DNA from: Mesorhizobium sp. DCY119
GTDB taxonomy: Bacteria; Pseudomonadota; Alphaproteobacteria; Rhizobiales; Rhizobiaceae
DNA: 64,000 bases
Direction of reading: 5' to 3'
Assembly: GCF_003590645.1 (NCBI RefSeq)
Contig: NZ_CP031834.1
Span: forward strand, 3,472,501 to 3,536,500
Shown: positions 16,948 to 26,081 of the stretch, in pieces
How positions within the stretch are numbered: position 1 is the first letter of the stretch
How the letters are laid out: the number at the start of each line of letters is the position of its first letter
The notes under the pieces: generated by a model
What the model was told of the DNA's origin: nothing
Seen by the model: only the letters and a program-made list of their open reading frames with translations
Database searches by the model: none
Program-made: the position numbers and the translations under genes

Positions 16948-17532
16948 TCAGGGCTTCGCCGGCGTCACGATCTCATAGGTGCAGGCGAAGGACGCAGCCG
17001 CGATGCGATAGGTGTCGCTGACATCGTCGGGCACCTGCACGATGGCGTCGCCCGGCCTGGCGACCATCGCCTCGCCCCAAGGTGCGGTGAAGGTGAACTC
17101 ACCCATCGCCTGCGAAACGATGAAATAACCCATGTCCGAGCCTTTGGGCGAGAAAGCGCGATAACCGTTCGCGTCGGGTTCGGACTGTGCTTCGCCATAG
17201 CGGGTGGGGAACTTGGCGGCCTTGACCAGTATTTCCTCATTGCCGGTCTCCGGGCAGCGGTTGCGCACGACCCAGTCCCCCGCTTCCGCCGGCTTGGATT
17301 TCGTCTCCACGCCTTCGCCCTTGATAATGGTAACGATCACCTCTCCCGGCACGGCGGCACGGGCGTCGACGGGTTTGGTCTTGCGGGCGATGCCGGTCTT
17401 GCCCTCGCCCTTGACCGTCGCGAACAGGGCAATCTGGTCCTTGGTTGCTGCGGTGTCGGCGATTGCGGGAGAAAATCCGGCCGCGCTGCCAAGCAGCATG
17501 GCGGCGAGAAATGTGGCGTGCGTTATCTTCAT
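16948..17532 (-). CDS. Exported protein of unknown function
   Basis: A 194-residue protein with a clear signal peptide (MKITHATFLAAMLLGSAAGFSPAIA, cleavage likely after ADT or AIA). The mature part reads like a small beta-rich periplasmic domain with two cysteines (NRCPETG and FACTYEI). No family is recognised with confidence. ATG at 17532 has AGGGAT upstream; a nine-residue longer frame exists. It is transcribed away from the AraC regulator's start, on the same strand. Confidence 0.8.
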   Translation of the reverse strand: MKITHATFLAAMLLGSAAGFSPAIADTAATKDQIALFATVKGEGKTGIARKTKPVDARAAVPGEVIVTIIKGEGVETKSKPAEAGDWVVRNRCPETGNEEILVKAAKFPTRYGEAQSEPDANGYRAFSPKGSDMGYFIVSQAMGEFTFTAPWGEAMVARPGDAIVQVPDDVSDTYRIAAASFACTYEIVTPAKP

Positions 17533-17606
17533 TGCGTTAATCCCTGAAAGTCCTCCCAAACCATATCAGCATGAGCGGGCAGCCGAGCCAATTGCGATCG
17601 TGACCC

Positions 17607-18302
17607 TTAATGTATCGAAGGTAGATTGCGCTCTTCCCACTCACCCTTGGGAATGGCCTCGCCAACCAGAAACTCGAAGGCCGCGACCTTGGCGTGGTCC
17701 GGCGTCAGTTCACATTTGAATTTGAGATTGTACCATAGGCTCTTGCTGCGGAACGCCGCGCCGTCGGCCAGGATCGTGTTTTCCTCGAGTTTCGTGCCGG
17801 CCATGGCATAGGCAACGACGCGGTCTGGCTGGAGGTCGTTGCGCCACGCATGCAGCTGGTCCATCGCCTCGATATTGCACAATTGTTCCGAGCGATCGGC
17901 CTCGGCCAGTTCCCGCAGGCCTTCCCGCGCCTGCCTGCTGCGCGGATCGGCAAGGGTTGCCTCCGACATCATCCTGCTGGCCCTGACCATCACGGGCGGC
18001 TGGTCGTCCGGCTGGACCGGCAGGGGAACCGGCGCCGGGCCGAATCTGTCAGTCGACGGCGGCGAGGATGGCATGGCCGACGCCTCATCTTGCTGCTCGG
18101 GCTCTCCGGCTACTGCCGGCACTTCACTCGGCCGAACGATCTCAACAGTGACATTGTGCTCCTGCGGCACGTCCAGCGGCCTCGTTCCGGACAGGGCGAT
18201 CAGAAGGACAACGACAATGACATGAAGCAGGATCGAGGCCGGGATACCCCATCCGACACGTCGCGAAGATGCGGTGAGGATAACGTCGGAAACTGCGCTC
18301 AT
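17607..18302 (-). CDS. DUF930-type envelope protein
   Basis: A 231-residue protein with an N-terminal membrane anchor (WGIPASILLHVIVVVLLIALSG), a Pro/Gln/Glu-rich linker, and a C-terminal domain beginning SRQAREGLRELAEADRSEQLCNIEAM, which I recognise as DUF930, common in rhizobia. The anchor plus proline-rich linker is TonB-like in layout, but no TonB C-terminal domain is present. ATG at 18302 follows CAGGAAA; a longer frame from 18356 is possible. Function unknown. Confidence 0.78.
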   Translation of the reverse strand: MSAVSDVILTASSRRVGWGIPASILLHVIVVVLLIALSGTRPLDVPQEHNVTVEIVRPSEVPAVAGEPEQQDEASAMPSSPPSTDRFGPAPVPLPVQPDDQPPVMVRASRMMSEATLADPRSRQAREGLRELAEADRSEQLCNIEAMDQLHAWRNDLQPDRVVAYAMAGTKLEENTILADGAAFRSKSLWYNLKFKCELTPDHAKVAAFEFLVGEAIPKGEWEERNLPSIH

Positions 18303-18490
18303 TTTCCTGTTTTGTTCTGGCCCTCGGGGGTAAGCTTCCATCCTGATTCGCGTCAATCGAGATTCGTCCGGCTGGCCAACTAGCTGTGGACGGTTTGGCG
18401 TAATTGTGAATTGCGGGCAACACGCTGCATTTGTTCACCGCCCGCCAACGGCATCTGGTACGGCAGGGAGCAGGCAAGATCGGGGAAGTC

Positions 18491-19981
18491 ATGGCAGAGG
18501 CAGCACAAAAGTTCGGCGTGGCCGAAACACCGCTTTATCGCGAAGCGCCGAACAATATCGAGGCCGAGCAGGCGCTGCTTGGCGCCATCCTCGTCAACAA
18601 CGACGCCTTCTACCGCGTTTCGGATTTCCTCAAGGCCTCGCATTTCTACGAGCCGCTGCACCGCAAGATCTTCGAGATTGCGGCCGAGATGATCCGCATG
18701 GGCAAGATGGCCAATCCGGTCACGCTCAGGAACTTCGTGCCGGCCGATCAGAAGGTCGGCGACATGACGGTGGCCCACTATCTCGCCCGCCTTGCGGCGG
18801 AAGCCGTCACCGTCATCAACGCCGCCGACTACGGCCGCGCCATCTACGATCTGGCCACGCGCCGCGCGCTGATCACGGTCGGCGAGGACATGGTCAACAT
18901 CGCCTATGACGCGCCCGTCGACATGGCCCCGCAAGAGCAGATCGAGGACGCCGAGCGCCGCCTGTTCGAGCTGGCCGAAACCGGCCGCTACGATGGCGGC
19001 TTCGAAAGCTTCACCGATGCGGTGAAAACCGCCGTCGACATGGCCAACGCCGCCTATATGCGCGACGGTCATCTGTCCGGCGTCGCCACCGGCCTGCGCG
19101 ATCTCGACAAGCGCATGGGCGGCCTGCAGCCGTCCGACTTGATCGTGCTTGCCGGCCGACCGGGCATGGGCAAGACCTCGCTCGTCACCAACATCGCCTT
19201 CAACGTCGCCCACGCCTACGAGCCGGCGCAGCAGGCCGACGGCTCGTTCAAGGCGGCCAATGGCGGCGTCATCGGCTTCTTTTCGCTCGAAATGTCGTCC
19301 GAACAGCTCGCCACGCGTATCATTTCCGAGCAGACGGAAATCCCCTCCTCCAAGATCAGGCGCGGCGAGATCACCGAGAACGATTTCGAAAAGCTCGTCG
19401 CCTGCTCGCAGATGATGCAGAAAATCCCGCTGTTCATCGATTCGACCGGCGGTATCTCCATCGCCCAGCTTGCCGCCCGCGCCCGCCGGCTGAAGCGCCA
19501 GCGCGGCCTCGACGTCATCGTCATCGACTATATCCAGCTGATGCAGGGCTCGTCCGCCAAGGCCTCGCAGAACCGCGTGCAGGAAATCACCGAGATCACC
19601 ACGGGCCTGAAGGCGCTGGCCAAGGAACTCAGCGTGCCGATCATCGCGCTGTCGCAGCTGTCGCGTCAGGTCGAAAGCCGCGACGACAAGCGCCCGCAGC
19701 TCTCCGATCTTCGCGAATCGGGCTCCATCGAGCAGGACGCCGACGTCGTGATCTTCGTCTACCGCGAGGAATATTACCTCAAGAACAAGGAGCCGAAGCC
19801 CGGCACCGAGGAATACATCAAGTGGGAAACCGAGATGAACGACGTGCGCGGCAAGGCGGAAGTCATCATCGCCAAGCAGCGTCACGGCCCGACAGGCACG
19901 GTCTCCCTCGCCTTCACCGGCGAATTCACCCGCTTCTCCGACCTCGCCGAAGAACATCACCTGCCGGAGAGGTTCGAGTAG
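18491..19981 (+). CDS. dnaB: Replicative DNA helicase DnaB
   Basis: A 496-residue hexameric helicase of the replication fork. The N-terminal domain begins NNIEAEQALLGAILVNN; the RecA-like domain has Walker A GRPGMGKTS, Walker B VIVIDYIQLM, and the arginine-finger region KQRHGPTGTVSLAF near the end. ATG at 18491 is preferred to the frame start at 18431 because GGGGAAG precedes it. No intein is visible at the P-loop. Confidence 0.98.
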   Translation: MAEAAQKFGVAETPLYREAPNNIEAEQALLGAILVNNDAFYRVSDFLKASHFYEPLHRKIFEIAAEMIRMGKMANPVTLRNFVPADQKVGDMTVAHYLARLAAEAVTVINAADYGRAIYDLATRRALITVGEDMVNIAYDAPVDMAPQEQIEDAERRLFELAETGRYDGGFESFTDAVKTAVDMANAAYMRDGHLSGVATGLRDLDKRMGGLQPSDLIVLAGRPGMGKTSLVTNIAFNVAHAYEPAQQADGSFKAANGGVIGFFSLEMSSEQLATRIISEQTEIPSSKIRRGEITENDFEKLVACSQMMQKIPLFIDSTGGISIAQLAARARRLKRQRGLDVIVIDYIQLMQGSSAKASQNRVQEITEITTGLKALAKELSVPIIALSQLSRQVESRDDKRPQLSDLRESGSIEQDADVVIFVYREEYYLKNKEPKPGTEEYIKWETEMNDVRGKAEVIIAKQRHGPTGTVSLAFTGEFTRFSDLAEEHHLPERFE

Positions 19982-20028
19982 GATTTTTTTGAGAACATCT
20001 AAATGTTCCGTACTTCATGCAATATATG

Positions 20029-20034
20029 TATAAT
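20029..20034 (+). promoter_or_regulatory. Perfect -10 box of the Phd/PemK-like pair
   Basis: TATAAT at 20029-20034, 29 bp before the antitoxin start, in a locally AT-rich segment (19982-20045) unlike its GC-rich surroundings. A convincing -35 box is absent at 16-18 bp; GTAT repeats at 20028, 20036 and 20041 could be part of an operator. Confidence 0.45.
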
Positions 20035-20062
20035 CTGTATTGTATGGATGGAGTGATCGGAG

Positions 20063-20320
20063 ATGATCAAGGTCAGCGCCGCTGAGTTCCAGCGCAACAT
20101 AGGTCGTTATCAGGATTTGGCGCTCACGCAGCCGGTTGCCGTGACGCGAAACGGACGGGACCGAACGGTCATGATTTCGACTGAGGAATACAATCGCCTG
20201 AAGCGTCGCGACCGCGAGGTGCTTAGTCTGGATGATATCACCGACGAGCAACTTGCTGCGTTGGAAAAGGCACGCGCGCCGGAAGAGACCAAAGCCTTCG
20301 ATCACGAACTTGACGATTGA
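20063..20320 (+). CDS. Phd/YefM-family antitoxin
   Basis: An 85-residue protein with the Phd/YefM N-terminal DNA-binding domain (VSAAEFQRNIGRYQDLALTQPVAVTRNGRDRTVMISTEEYNRL) and an acidic C-terminal tail (EETKAFDHELDD) of the type that neutralises a toxin. A CGGAG ribosome-binding site precedes the ATG. The partner gene starts 3 bp after its stop. The pair sits between dnaB and radA. Confidence 0.88.
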   Translation: MIKVSAAEFQRNIGRYQDLALTQPVAVTRNGRDRTVMISTEEYNRLKRRDREVLSLDDITDEQLAALEKARAPEETKAFDHELDD

Positions 20321-20323
20321 TCC

Positions 20324-20764
20324 TTGGCCCAGATTCCAGATCCCAGAGAGGGCCTTGTCTTAAACTACAGCTACCTCTGGCTATCCGAGCATAGGAAAGG
20401 ACTGGAAGACGGCAGTAAGGACAGGCCATGCGCGGTTGTTCTAACCGTGGCAAATGACGAAGGGCGACAAATAGTGACCGTCCTTCCGGTGACACACAGC
20501 CCGCCGAAGCACGCTGAAGACGCTGTCGAAATCCCCACGGCGACCAAGCGCCGTCTCGGTCTCGATGACCAGCGCTCGTGGATCGTGCTGACGGAGGCCA
20601 ACGAATTCAACTGGCCAGGACCTGACCTACGGCCAATAATTCGCTCAGGCTCAAAGAGCTTCTCGCACGGGTTCTTACCTTATGCTCTCTACGAAAAAGT
20701 TCGCACTGGCTTTATCGAAGCCACGATCAAGCGGCGCGCGGCGACCGTCAATCGCACTGAATAA
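20324..20764 (+). CDS. Putative PemK/MazF-like toxin partner
   Basis: A 146-residue protein. RPCAVVLTV (about 35-43) followed by VTVLPVTHSPP resembles the strand pair of PemK/MazF proteins (…RPvvVls…; …vvv.PiTs…), and DDQRSWIVLTEANEFNW could be the next strands. The match is by eye and loose, so the family call is tentative. The start is TTG at 20324: an in-frame TGA (the antitoxin stop) is two codons upstream and no ATG or ribosome-binding site is available, so translation would depend on re-initiation after the antitoxin. Confidence 0.62.
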   Translation: MAQIPDPREGLVLNYSYLWLSEHRKGLEDGSKDRPCAVVLTVANDEGRQIVTVLPVTHSPPKHAEDAVEIPTATKRRLGLDDQRSWIVLTEANEFNWPGPDLRPIIRSGSKSFSHGFLPYALYEKVRTGFIEATIKRRAATVNRTE

Positions 20765-20793
20765 TCGGCCCATGCAGCAGCTTCGAGAAACCC

Positions 20794-22191
20794 ATGGCTA
20801 AAACGCGCACACAGTTCATCTGCCAGAATTGCGGCACGGTCCACACGCGCTGGGCCGGCAAATGCGATGCCTGCGGCGAGTGGAACACGCTCATCGAGGA
20901 AGGCACCAACAGCGGCATCGGCAGCGGCCCGGCCTCCATGCGCAGCGCGCGAAAAGGCCGCGCCGTGGCGCTCACCACGCTGTCGGGCGATATCGAGGAT
21001 GCACCGCGCATCGCGTCGGGCATCGGCGAGCTCGATCGCGCGCTGGGCGGCGGTTTCGTGCGCGGCTCAGCCATTCTGGTCGGCGGCGATCCCGGCATCG
21101 GCAAGTCGACGCTGCTGACACAGGCCGCAGCTGCCCTTGCCTCGCGCGGCCACCGCATCGTCTATGTCTCGGGCGAAGAAGCGGTTGCCCAGATCAGGCT
21201 GCGCGCCCAGCGCCTCGGCGTCGCCAACACGGCCGTCGAGCTGGCGGCCGAAACCAATGTCGAGGACATTCTCGCCACCATCGCCGATGGCAAGCGGCCC
21301 GACCTGATCATCCTCGATTCGATCCAGACGCTGTGGACCGACATGGCCGATTCGGCCCCGGGCACGGTCACGCAGGTTCGTTCGTCGGCTCAGGCGATGA
21401 TCCGCTATGCGAAATCCACAGGCGCTGCGGTCGTTCTCGTCGGCCATGTCACCAAGGAAGGACAGATCGCCGGCCCGCGCGTGGTCGAGCATATGGTCGA
21501 CGCCGTGCTCTATTTCGAAGGCGAAGGCGGCCACCATTATCGCATCCTGCGCACGGTAAAAAACCGCTTCGGGCCGACCGACGAGATCGGCGTCTTCGAA
21601 ATGTCCGACAAGGGTTTGCGCGAAGTCGCCAATCCGTCGGAGCTTTTTCTGGGCGAAAGACACGCAAAATCGCCCGGCGCTGCGGTTTTTGCCGGCATGG
21701 AAGGCACGCGGCCGGTGCTGGTCGAGATCCAGGCGCTGGTTGCGCCCTCGCCGCTTGGCACGCCGCGCCGCGCCGTCGTCGGCTGGGACAGCCCACGTCT
21801 TGCCATGGTTCTGGCTGTGCTGGAAGCCCATTGCGGGGTGCGCTTCGCCACCCATGATGTCTATCTGAATGTGGCCGGCGGCTACCGCATTTCGGAGCCC
21901 GCGGCCGATCTTGCGGTTGCAGCCGCTCTGGTTTCCTCGCTCACTGGTCTTGCCCTTCCCGCCGATTGCGTCTATTTCGGCGAAATCAGCCTTTCGGGCG
22001 CCATAAGGCCGGTTGCGCATGCGCAGCAGCGCCTTAAGGAAGCCGAAAAGCTGGGCTTTGGACAGGCAGTTCTGCCGAAGGGCAGCGAGGAAATATCCGG
22101 AGGAATCGGGTCCGGCTCTTTCCAGCCCGCAACGCTCACCGATCTCGTGGTGCGGATTGCGGGGTCGCTTCGCCGGAACACTGACGACTGA
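20794..22191 (+). CDS. radA: DNA repair protein RadA
   Basis: A 465-residue RecA-like helicase that promotes branch migration in recombination. It has an N-terminal four-Cys zinc finger (CQNCGTVHTRWAGKCDACGEW, shown in parts), Walker A GGDPGIGKST, the RadA-specific KNRFG motif, and a C-terminal Lon-protease-like domain without the catalytic serine. It is followed 60 bp later by cvpA. Confidence 0.97.
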   Translation: MAKTRTQFICQNCGTVHTRWAGKCDACGEWNTLIEEGTNSGIGSGPASMRSARKGRAVALTTLSGDIEDAPRIASGIGELDRALGGGFVRGSAILVGGDPGIGKSTLLTQAAAALASRGHRIVYVSGEEAVAQIRLRAQRLGVANTAVELAAETNVEDILATIADGKRPDLIILDSIQTLWTDMADSAPGTVTQVRSSAQAMIRYAKSTGAAVVLVGHVTKEGQIAGPRVVEHMVDAVLYFEGEGGHHYRILRTVKNRFGPTDEIGVFEMSDKGLREVANPSELFLGERHAKSPGAAVFAGMEGTRPVLVEIQALVAPSPLGTPRRAVVGWDSPRLAMVLAVLEAHCGVRFATHDVYLNVAGGYRISEPAADLAVAAALVSSLTGLALPADCVYFGEISLSGAIRPVAHAQQRLKEAEKLGFGQAVLPKGSEEISGGIGSGSFQPATLTDLVVRIAGSLRRNTDD

Positions 22192-22251
22192 ACGGATCGC
22201 CGCCAGCGCGGCCCGGAAAGGCGCAAAGCGCCATCATGGAGTGGGAACGAC

Positions 22252-22872
22252 ATGCCGATTACGCTGCTTGACGGAATTCTCGTCGGCTTCACGCTTGTTT
22301 CCGCAATGCTCGCCATGGTCCGCGGCCTTTCCCGCGAGGTTCTTTCCATAGCGTCCTGGGTGGCTGCCGCAGCCGCTGCCTATTTCTTCTACCCGATGGT
22401 CCTGCCCTACGTGCAACCGCATCTCGACAATGAGAAGCTGGCGATGGGCGCTGCCGCCGGCATCGTCTTCATCATCGCGCTGATCGTGGTCACCGTCATC
22501 ACCATGAAGATCGCCGATTTCATCATCGACAGCCGCGTCGGCGCGCTCGATCGCACCCTCGGCTTCCTCTATGGCGCGGCGCGCGGCATTCTGGTCGTCG
22601 CTGTCGGCCTCCTGTTCTTCAACTGGCTCGTCGGCTCGAACCCGCCTGCCTGGATCGCCAACGCCAAGTCGAAGCCGCTGCTGGAATCGATCGGCGCCAA
22701 GCTTGAAAACGCGCTGCCGGAAGACCCGGAAAACTCGATCCTCAAGCGCCTGAAGCCGGAAACCGGCACCGAAGCTCCGGAAGCCGGTACGGAAGCACCG
22801 CCGGCCGACAATGCCCCGGCAGAAGCACCTGCAGAGAACGCACCGGCCGAAACGCCGCCCGCCAACAATTGA
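22252..22872 (+). CDS. cvpA: CvpA-family membrane protein
   Basis: A 206-residue protein with four predicted membrane helices in the first 130 residues (LLDGILVGFTLVSAMLAMVRG, then SIASWVAAAAAAYFFYP, then IVFIIALIVVTVITM, then FLYGAARGILVVAVGLLFF) and an Ala/Pro/Glu-rich tail. CvpA is linked to colicin V export and envelope integrity in enterobacteria, and its gene precedes purF widely, as here. GGGA precedes the ATG. Confidence 0.94.
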   Translation: MPITLLDGILVGFTLVSAMLAMVRGLSREVLSIASWVAAAAAAYFFYPMVLPYVQPHLDNEKLAMGAAAGIVFIIALIVVTVITMKIADFIIDSRVGALDRTLGFLYGAARGILVVAVGLLFFNWLVGSNPPAWIANAKSKPLLESIGAKLENALPEDPENSILKRLKPETGTEAPEAGTEAPPADNAPAEAPAENAPAETPPANN

Positions 22873-22930
22873 TGGTGGCGCTGCGAGCGCTGCTGCCCTA
22901 TATGATGGCTTTCTGACGAGAGACCGCCCG

Positions 22931-24400
22931 ATGGCACAAGCCGACGACACCTTGCTGGCCGAGGCCGACGATCATTTTCACGACGAATGCGGCGTGTTCG
23001 GCATCTTCGGACGCCCGGAAGCCGCCGCGATCACCACGCTCGGCCTTCACGCCCTTCAGCATCGCGGCCAGGAAGCCGCCGGCATCGTCTCCTATGACGG
23101 CAGCCAGTTCCATGTGGAGCGCCATGTCGGCCTGATCGGCGACACCTTCACCAAGCAGTCGGTTATCGACCGTCTGCAAGGCACCCGCGCCATCGGCCAT
23201 ACGCGCTACGCCACCACGGGCGGTGCGGGCCTGCGCAACGTGCAGCCCTTTTTTGCCGAGCTTTCGACCGGCGGCCTGGCCGTTGCCCACAACGGCAACA
23301 TCACCAACGCGCTGACCGTGCAGCGCACCTTGCAGAAGCAGGGTTCGATCTTCTCTTCCACCTCGGATACCGAAACGATCCTTCACCTCGTCGCCACGAG
23401 CAAGGAACGCGACATCACCGCGCGCTTCATCGAGGCGATCCGCCAGCTCGAGGGCGCTTTCTCGCTGGTCGCGCTGACCTCCAAGAAGATGATCGGCGTG
23501 CGCGACCCGCTTGGCATTCGCCCGCTGGTGCTGGGCGACCTCGACGGCGCCTGGATCCTTGCCTCCGAGACCTGCGCGCTCGACATCATCGGCGCGCGTT
23601 TCGTGCGCGATCTCAAGCCCGGCGAGATGGTCGTCGTCACCGGCAAGGGCATCGAGAGCCATTTCCCCTTCGAGCCGCAGAAATCGCGTTTCTGCATCTT
23701 CGAATATGTCTATTTCGCGCGGCCGGACTCCTCAGTCGAGGGTCGCAATGTCTACGACATCCGCAAGCGCATCGGCATGGAGCTTGCCATCGAAAGCCCG
23801 ATCGATGCCGATATCATCGTTCCGGTGCCTGACTCCGGCACGCCCGCTGCGATCGGATTCTCGCAGCAGGCCGGCATTCCGTTCGAACTCGGCATCATCC
23901 GCAACCACTATGTCGGACGCACCTTCATTTCGCCCGGCGATTCCATCCGCCACATGGGCGTGAAGCTGAAGCACAACGCCAACCGCCGCATGATCGAGGG
24001 CAAGCGCGTGGTGCTGGTCGACGATTCCATCGTGCGCGGCACCACCAGCCAGAAGATCGTGCAGATGGTGCGCGAAGCCGGCGCCAAGGAAGTGCATATG
24101 CGCATCGCCTCGCCGCCCACCCGCGCCTCCTGCTTCTACGGCGTCGACACGCCGGAAAAGGCCAAGCTGCTGGCGTCGCGCATGTCGGTCGAGGAAATGG
24201 CAGATTTCATCCGCGTCGATTCGCTCGGCTTCCTGTCTATCGACGGCCTCTACCGCGCCGTCGGCGAAGCGAGCCGCGTCGACGAGCAGCCGCAGTTCTG
24301 CGACGCATGCTTCACCGGCGAATACCCCACCCGCCTGCTCGACCTCGAAGGCACCGACAATGTGCGGACCTTGTCGCTGTTGGCGACCGGCGGGCAATAA
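22931..24400 (+). CDS. purF: Amidophosphoribosyltransferase
   Basis: A 489-residue glutamine PRPP amidotransferase, first step of purine synthesis. A 19-residue propeptide precedes the nucleophile Cys20 (CGVFGIFG). The Ntn amidotransferase domain (20-250) contains GHTRYATTG and HNGNITN; the phosphoribosyltransferase domain has VVLVDDSIVRGTTS. ATG at 22931 is chosen by family alignment; the open frame begins earlier inside cvpA. The CxxC region (CDACFTGEYP) near the C-terminus is typical. Confidence 0.98.
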   Translation: MAQADDTLLAEADDHFHDECGVFGIFGRPEAAAITTLGLHALQHRGQEAAGIVSYDGSQFHVERHVGLIGDTFTKQSVIDRLQGTRAIGHTRYATTGGAGLRNVQPFFAELSTGGLAVAHNGNITNALTVQRTLQKQGSIFSSTSDTETILHLVATSKERDITARFIEAIRQLEGAFSLVALTSKKMIGVRDPLGIRPLVLGDLDGAWILASETCALDIIGARFVRDLKPGEMVVVTGKGIESHFPFEPQKSRFCIFEYVYFARPDSSVEGRNVYDIRKRIGMELAIESPIDADIIVPVPDSGTPAAIGFSQQAGIPFELGIIRNHYVGRTFISPGDSIRHMGVKLKHNANRRMIEGKRVVLVDDSIVRGTTSQKIVQMVREAGAKEVHMRIASPPTRASCFYGVDTPEKAKLLASRMSVEEMADFIRVDSLGFLSIDGLYRAVGEASRVDEQPQFCDACFTGEYPTRLLDLEGTDNVRTLSLLATGGQ

Positions 24401-24406
24401 GTATTG

Positions 24407-24566
24407 GTGCGTCCTTCGAGGCTCGCTACGCTCGCACCTCAGGATGAGGATGGTTGGCGTTTTGCGTCCCAACTCCTGGAAGCGCCGGCGTGGTAGAATT
24501 TAGCAGGCAAATTGCACCGCCTCCCTCATCCTGAGGTGCGAGCGTAGCGAGCCTCGAAGGACGCAC
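24407..24566. repeat. 43-bp perfect inverted repeat (family with copies near 29 kb)
   Basis: Arms 24407-24449 and 24524-24566 are exact reverse complements (GTGCGTCCTTCGAGGCTCGC… ending CTCAGGATGAGG), separated by 74 bp. Each arm also holds the internal palindrome GCTCGCTACGCTCGC-like word. The left arm starts 6 bp after the purF stop and the pair fills the gap before the SDR gene. A third full arm is at 28994-29036 and a 17-bp fragment at 29292-29308. Confidence 0.92.
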
Positions 24567-24602
24567 GATAAATTTAGTTCCAGCACAGAATAAAGAATTC
24601 CC

Positions 24603-25349
24603 ATGACCTCTGCCCCCGACCTCACCGGCCGCATCGCCCTCGTCACCGGCGCGTCGCGCGGCATCGGCTACCAGATCGCCAAGCAGATGGCGGCAGCCGG
24701 CGCGCATGTCATCGCGGTTGCCCGCACCGTCGGCGGGCTGGAAGACCTTGACGACGAGATCAAGAAGGCCGGCGGCGAAGCCACGCTGGTGCCGCTCGAC
24801 CTCACCGACATGGCCGGCATCGATCGCCTCGGCGGCGCGATCAACGACCGCTGGGGCAAGCTCGACATTCTCGTCGCCAATGCCGGCGCGCTCGGCGTCA
24901 TCTCGCCGCTCGGCCATGTCGAGGCAAAAGTGTTCGACAAGGTCATGGCCATCAACGTCACCGGCACATGGCGGCTTATCCGCTCGGTCGATCCGCTGCT
25001 GCGCAAATCCGACGCCGGCCGCGCCATCATCCTGTCGTCGGGTGCAGCACACTCCGCCCGCGCCTTCTGGGGGCCGTATGCCGCATCCAAGGCGGCTGTC
25101 GAGGCAATGGCCCGCTCCTGGGCTGACGAGACGAAAAACAGCGCGCTGCGCGTCAATTCCGTCGATCCGGGCGCGACCCGCACGGCCATGCGCGCACAGG
25201 CCGTGCCGGGCGAAGACCCGGATACGCTGCCGAAACCCGCCGAGGTCGCCGCAAAGATCCTGCCGCTGGCCAGCCCGGCACTGACCGAGACCGGAAAGCT
25301 CTTCCAGGTCCGGAACGACCGTTTTGTCAGCTACCGGATGCCCGAATAA
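24603..25349 (+). CDS. SDR-family oxidoreductase
   Basis: A 248-residue classical short-chain dehydrogenase. The nucleotide-binding motif is TGASRGIG, then NAGA, and the active-site region ILSSGAAHSARAFWGPYAASK contains the Ser, Tyr and Lys. Substrate unknown; it lacks the FabG-specific residues. The same SDR follows purF in other rhizobia as I recall them, so the neighbourhood is conserved, but a purine link is not established. Confidence 0.92.
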   Translation: MTSAPDLTGRIALVTGASRGIGYQIAKQMAAAGAHVIAVARTVGGLEDLDDEIKKAGGEATLVPLDLTDMAGIDRLGGAINDRWGKLDILVANAGALGVISPLGHVEAKVFDKVMAINVTGTWRLIRSVDPLLRKSDAGRAIILSSGAAHSARAFWGPYAASKAAVEAMARSWADETKNSALRVNSVDPGATRTAMRAQAVPGEDPDTLPKPAEVAAKILPLASPALTETGKLFQVRNDRFVSYRMPE

Positions 25350-25362
25350 GCCAGCCTGACTC

Positions 25363-25890
25363 CTAAAGCTTCGCCGTCGGGCGGTGGTTTTTCGCCTTCA
25401 CCGATAGCTCCGGCTTGCTGTTGATGGTCTGGAACACCACGCAATAGCGTTCGGTGAGCTTGATCAGCGTGTCTATCCTGTCCTGCGGCTCGTCCGTGTC
25501 GAGATCGAAGCGCAGCCTGATCGCGCGAAACCCGACGGGCGCGTCCTTCGCCACGCCCAGCGTGCCGCGGAAATCGAGGTCGCCCTCGGCTTCCACCGCC
25601 GCACCTTCAAGGCGGAATTCCAGCGCCGTCGCAACCGCTTTCAGCGTCACGCCGGCACAAGCCACCAGCGCCTCCAGCAGCATATCGCCAGAGCAGAGTT
25701 CGAGCCCGGTGCCGCCCGTCGCCGGATGAAGACCGGCAACCGAAAGCGCCCTGCCCGTCTCCACCTTGCAGGCAATGGATTGCTCGTCGATCGAGCCTTT
25801 TGCCCGCAGCGTTATCAGCGCCTGCGCCGGGTCGTCGCGATAGCCCTGTTTCAGCGGTGCCTGCAGTGACTTCAGTTCGTCGGCGTTCAT
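25363..25890 (-). CDS. OsmC-family peroxidase-like protein
   Basis: A 175-residue protein of the OsmC/Ohr fold. The two reactive cysteines are visible in LLEALVACAGVTLKA and in RYCVVFQTI near the C-terminus, with the preceding Glu of the motif (LEAL). Such proteins reduce organic hydroperoxides using the Cys pair. ATG at 25890 has an ideal GGGAGG site upstream; the longer frame to 25953 is not supported. It is convergent with the SDR gene. Confidence 0.88.
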   Translation of the reverse strand: MNADELKSLQAPLKQGYRDDPAQALITLRAKGSIDEQSIACKVETGRALSVAGLHPATGGTGLELCSGDMLLEALVACAGVTLKAVATALEFRLEGAAVEAEGDLDFRGTLGVAKDAPVGFRAIRLRFDLDTDEPQDRIDTLIKLTERYCVVFQTINSKPELSVKAKNHRPTAKL

Positions 25891-26081
25891 GCCAGCCTCC
25901 CGATTGCGCTTATGACCGAACCATATCACGCCAGCGCGCCCTTTGGCCCGCAAGACGTGACCGGGCCTGCCCCAACGTTCGGCTGCGGCTGGCGTAGCCG
26001 GGCGAGCCTTCCCGGCCCTATAGCTGCGGCTGCGCGCCGGCTGCTTTGCCTCGCCGCAGCGCCATTCCGCAGGACCGCTCC

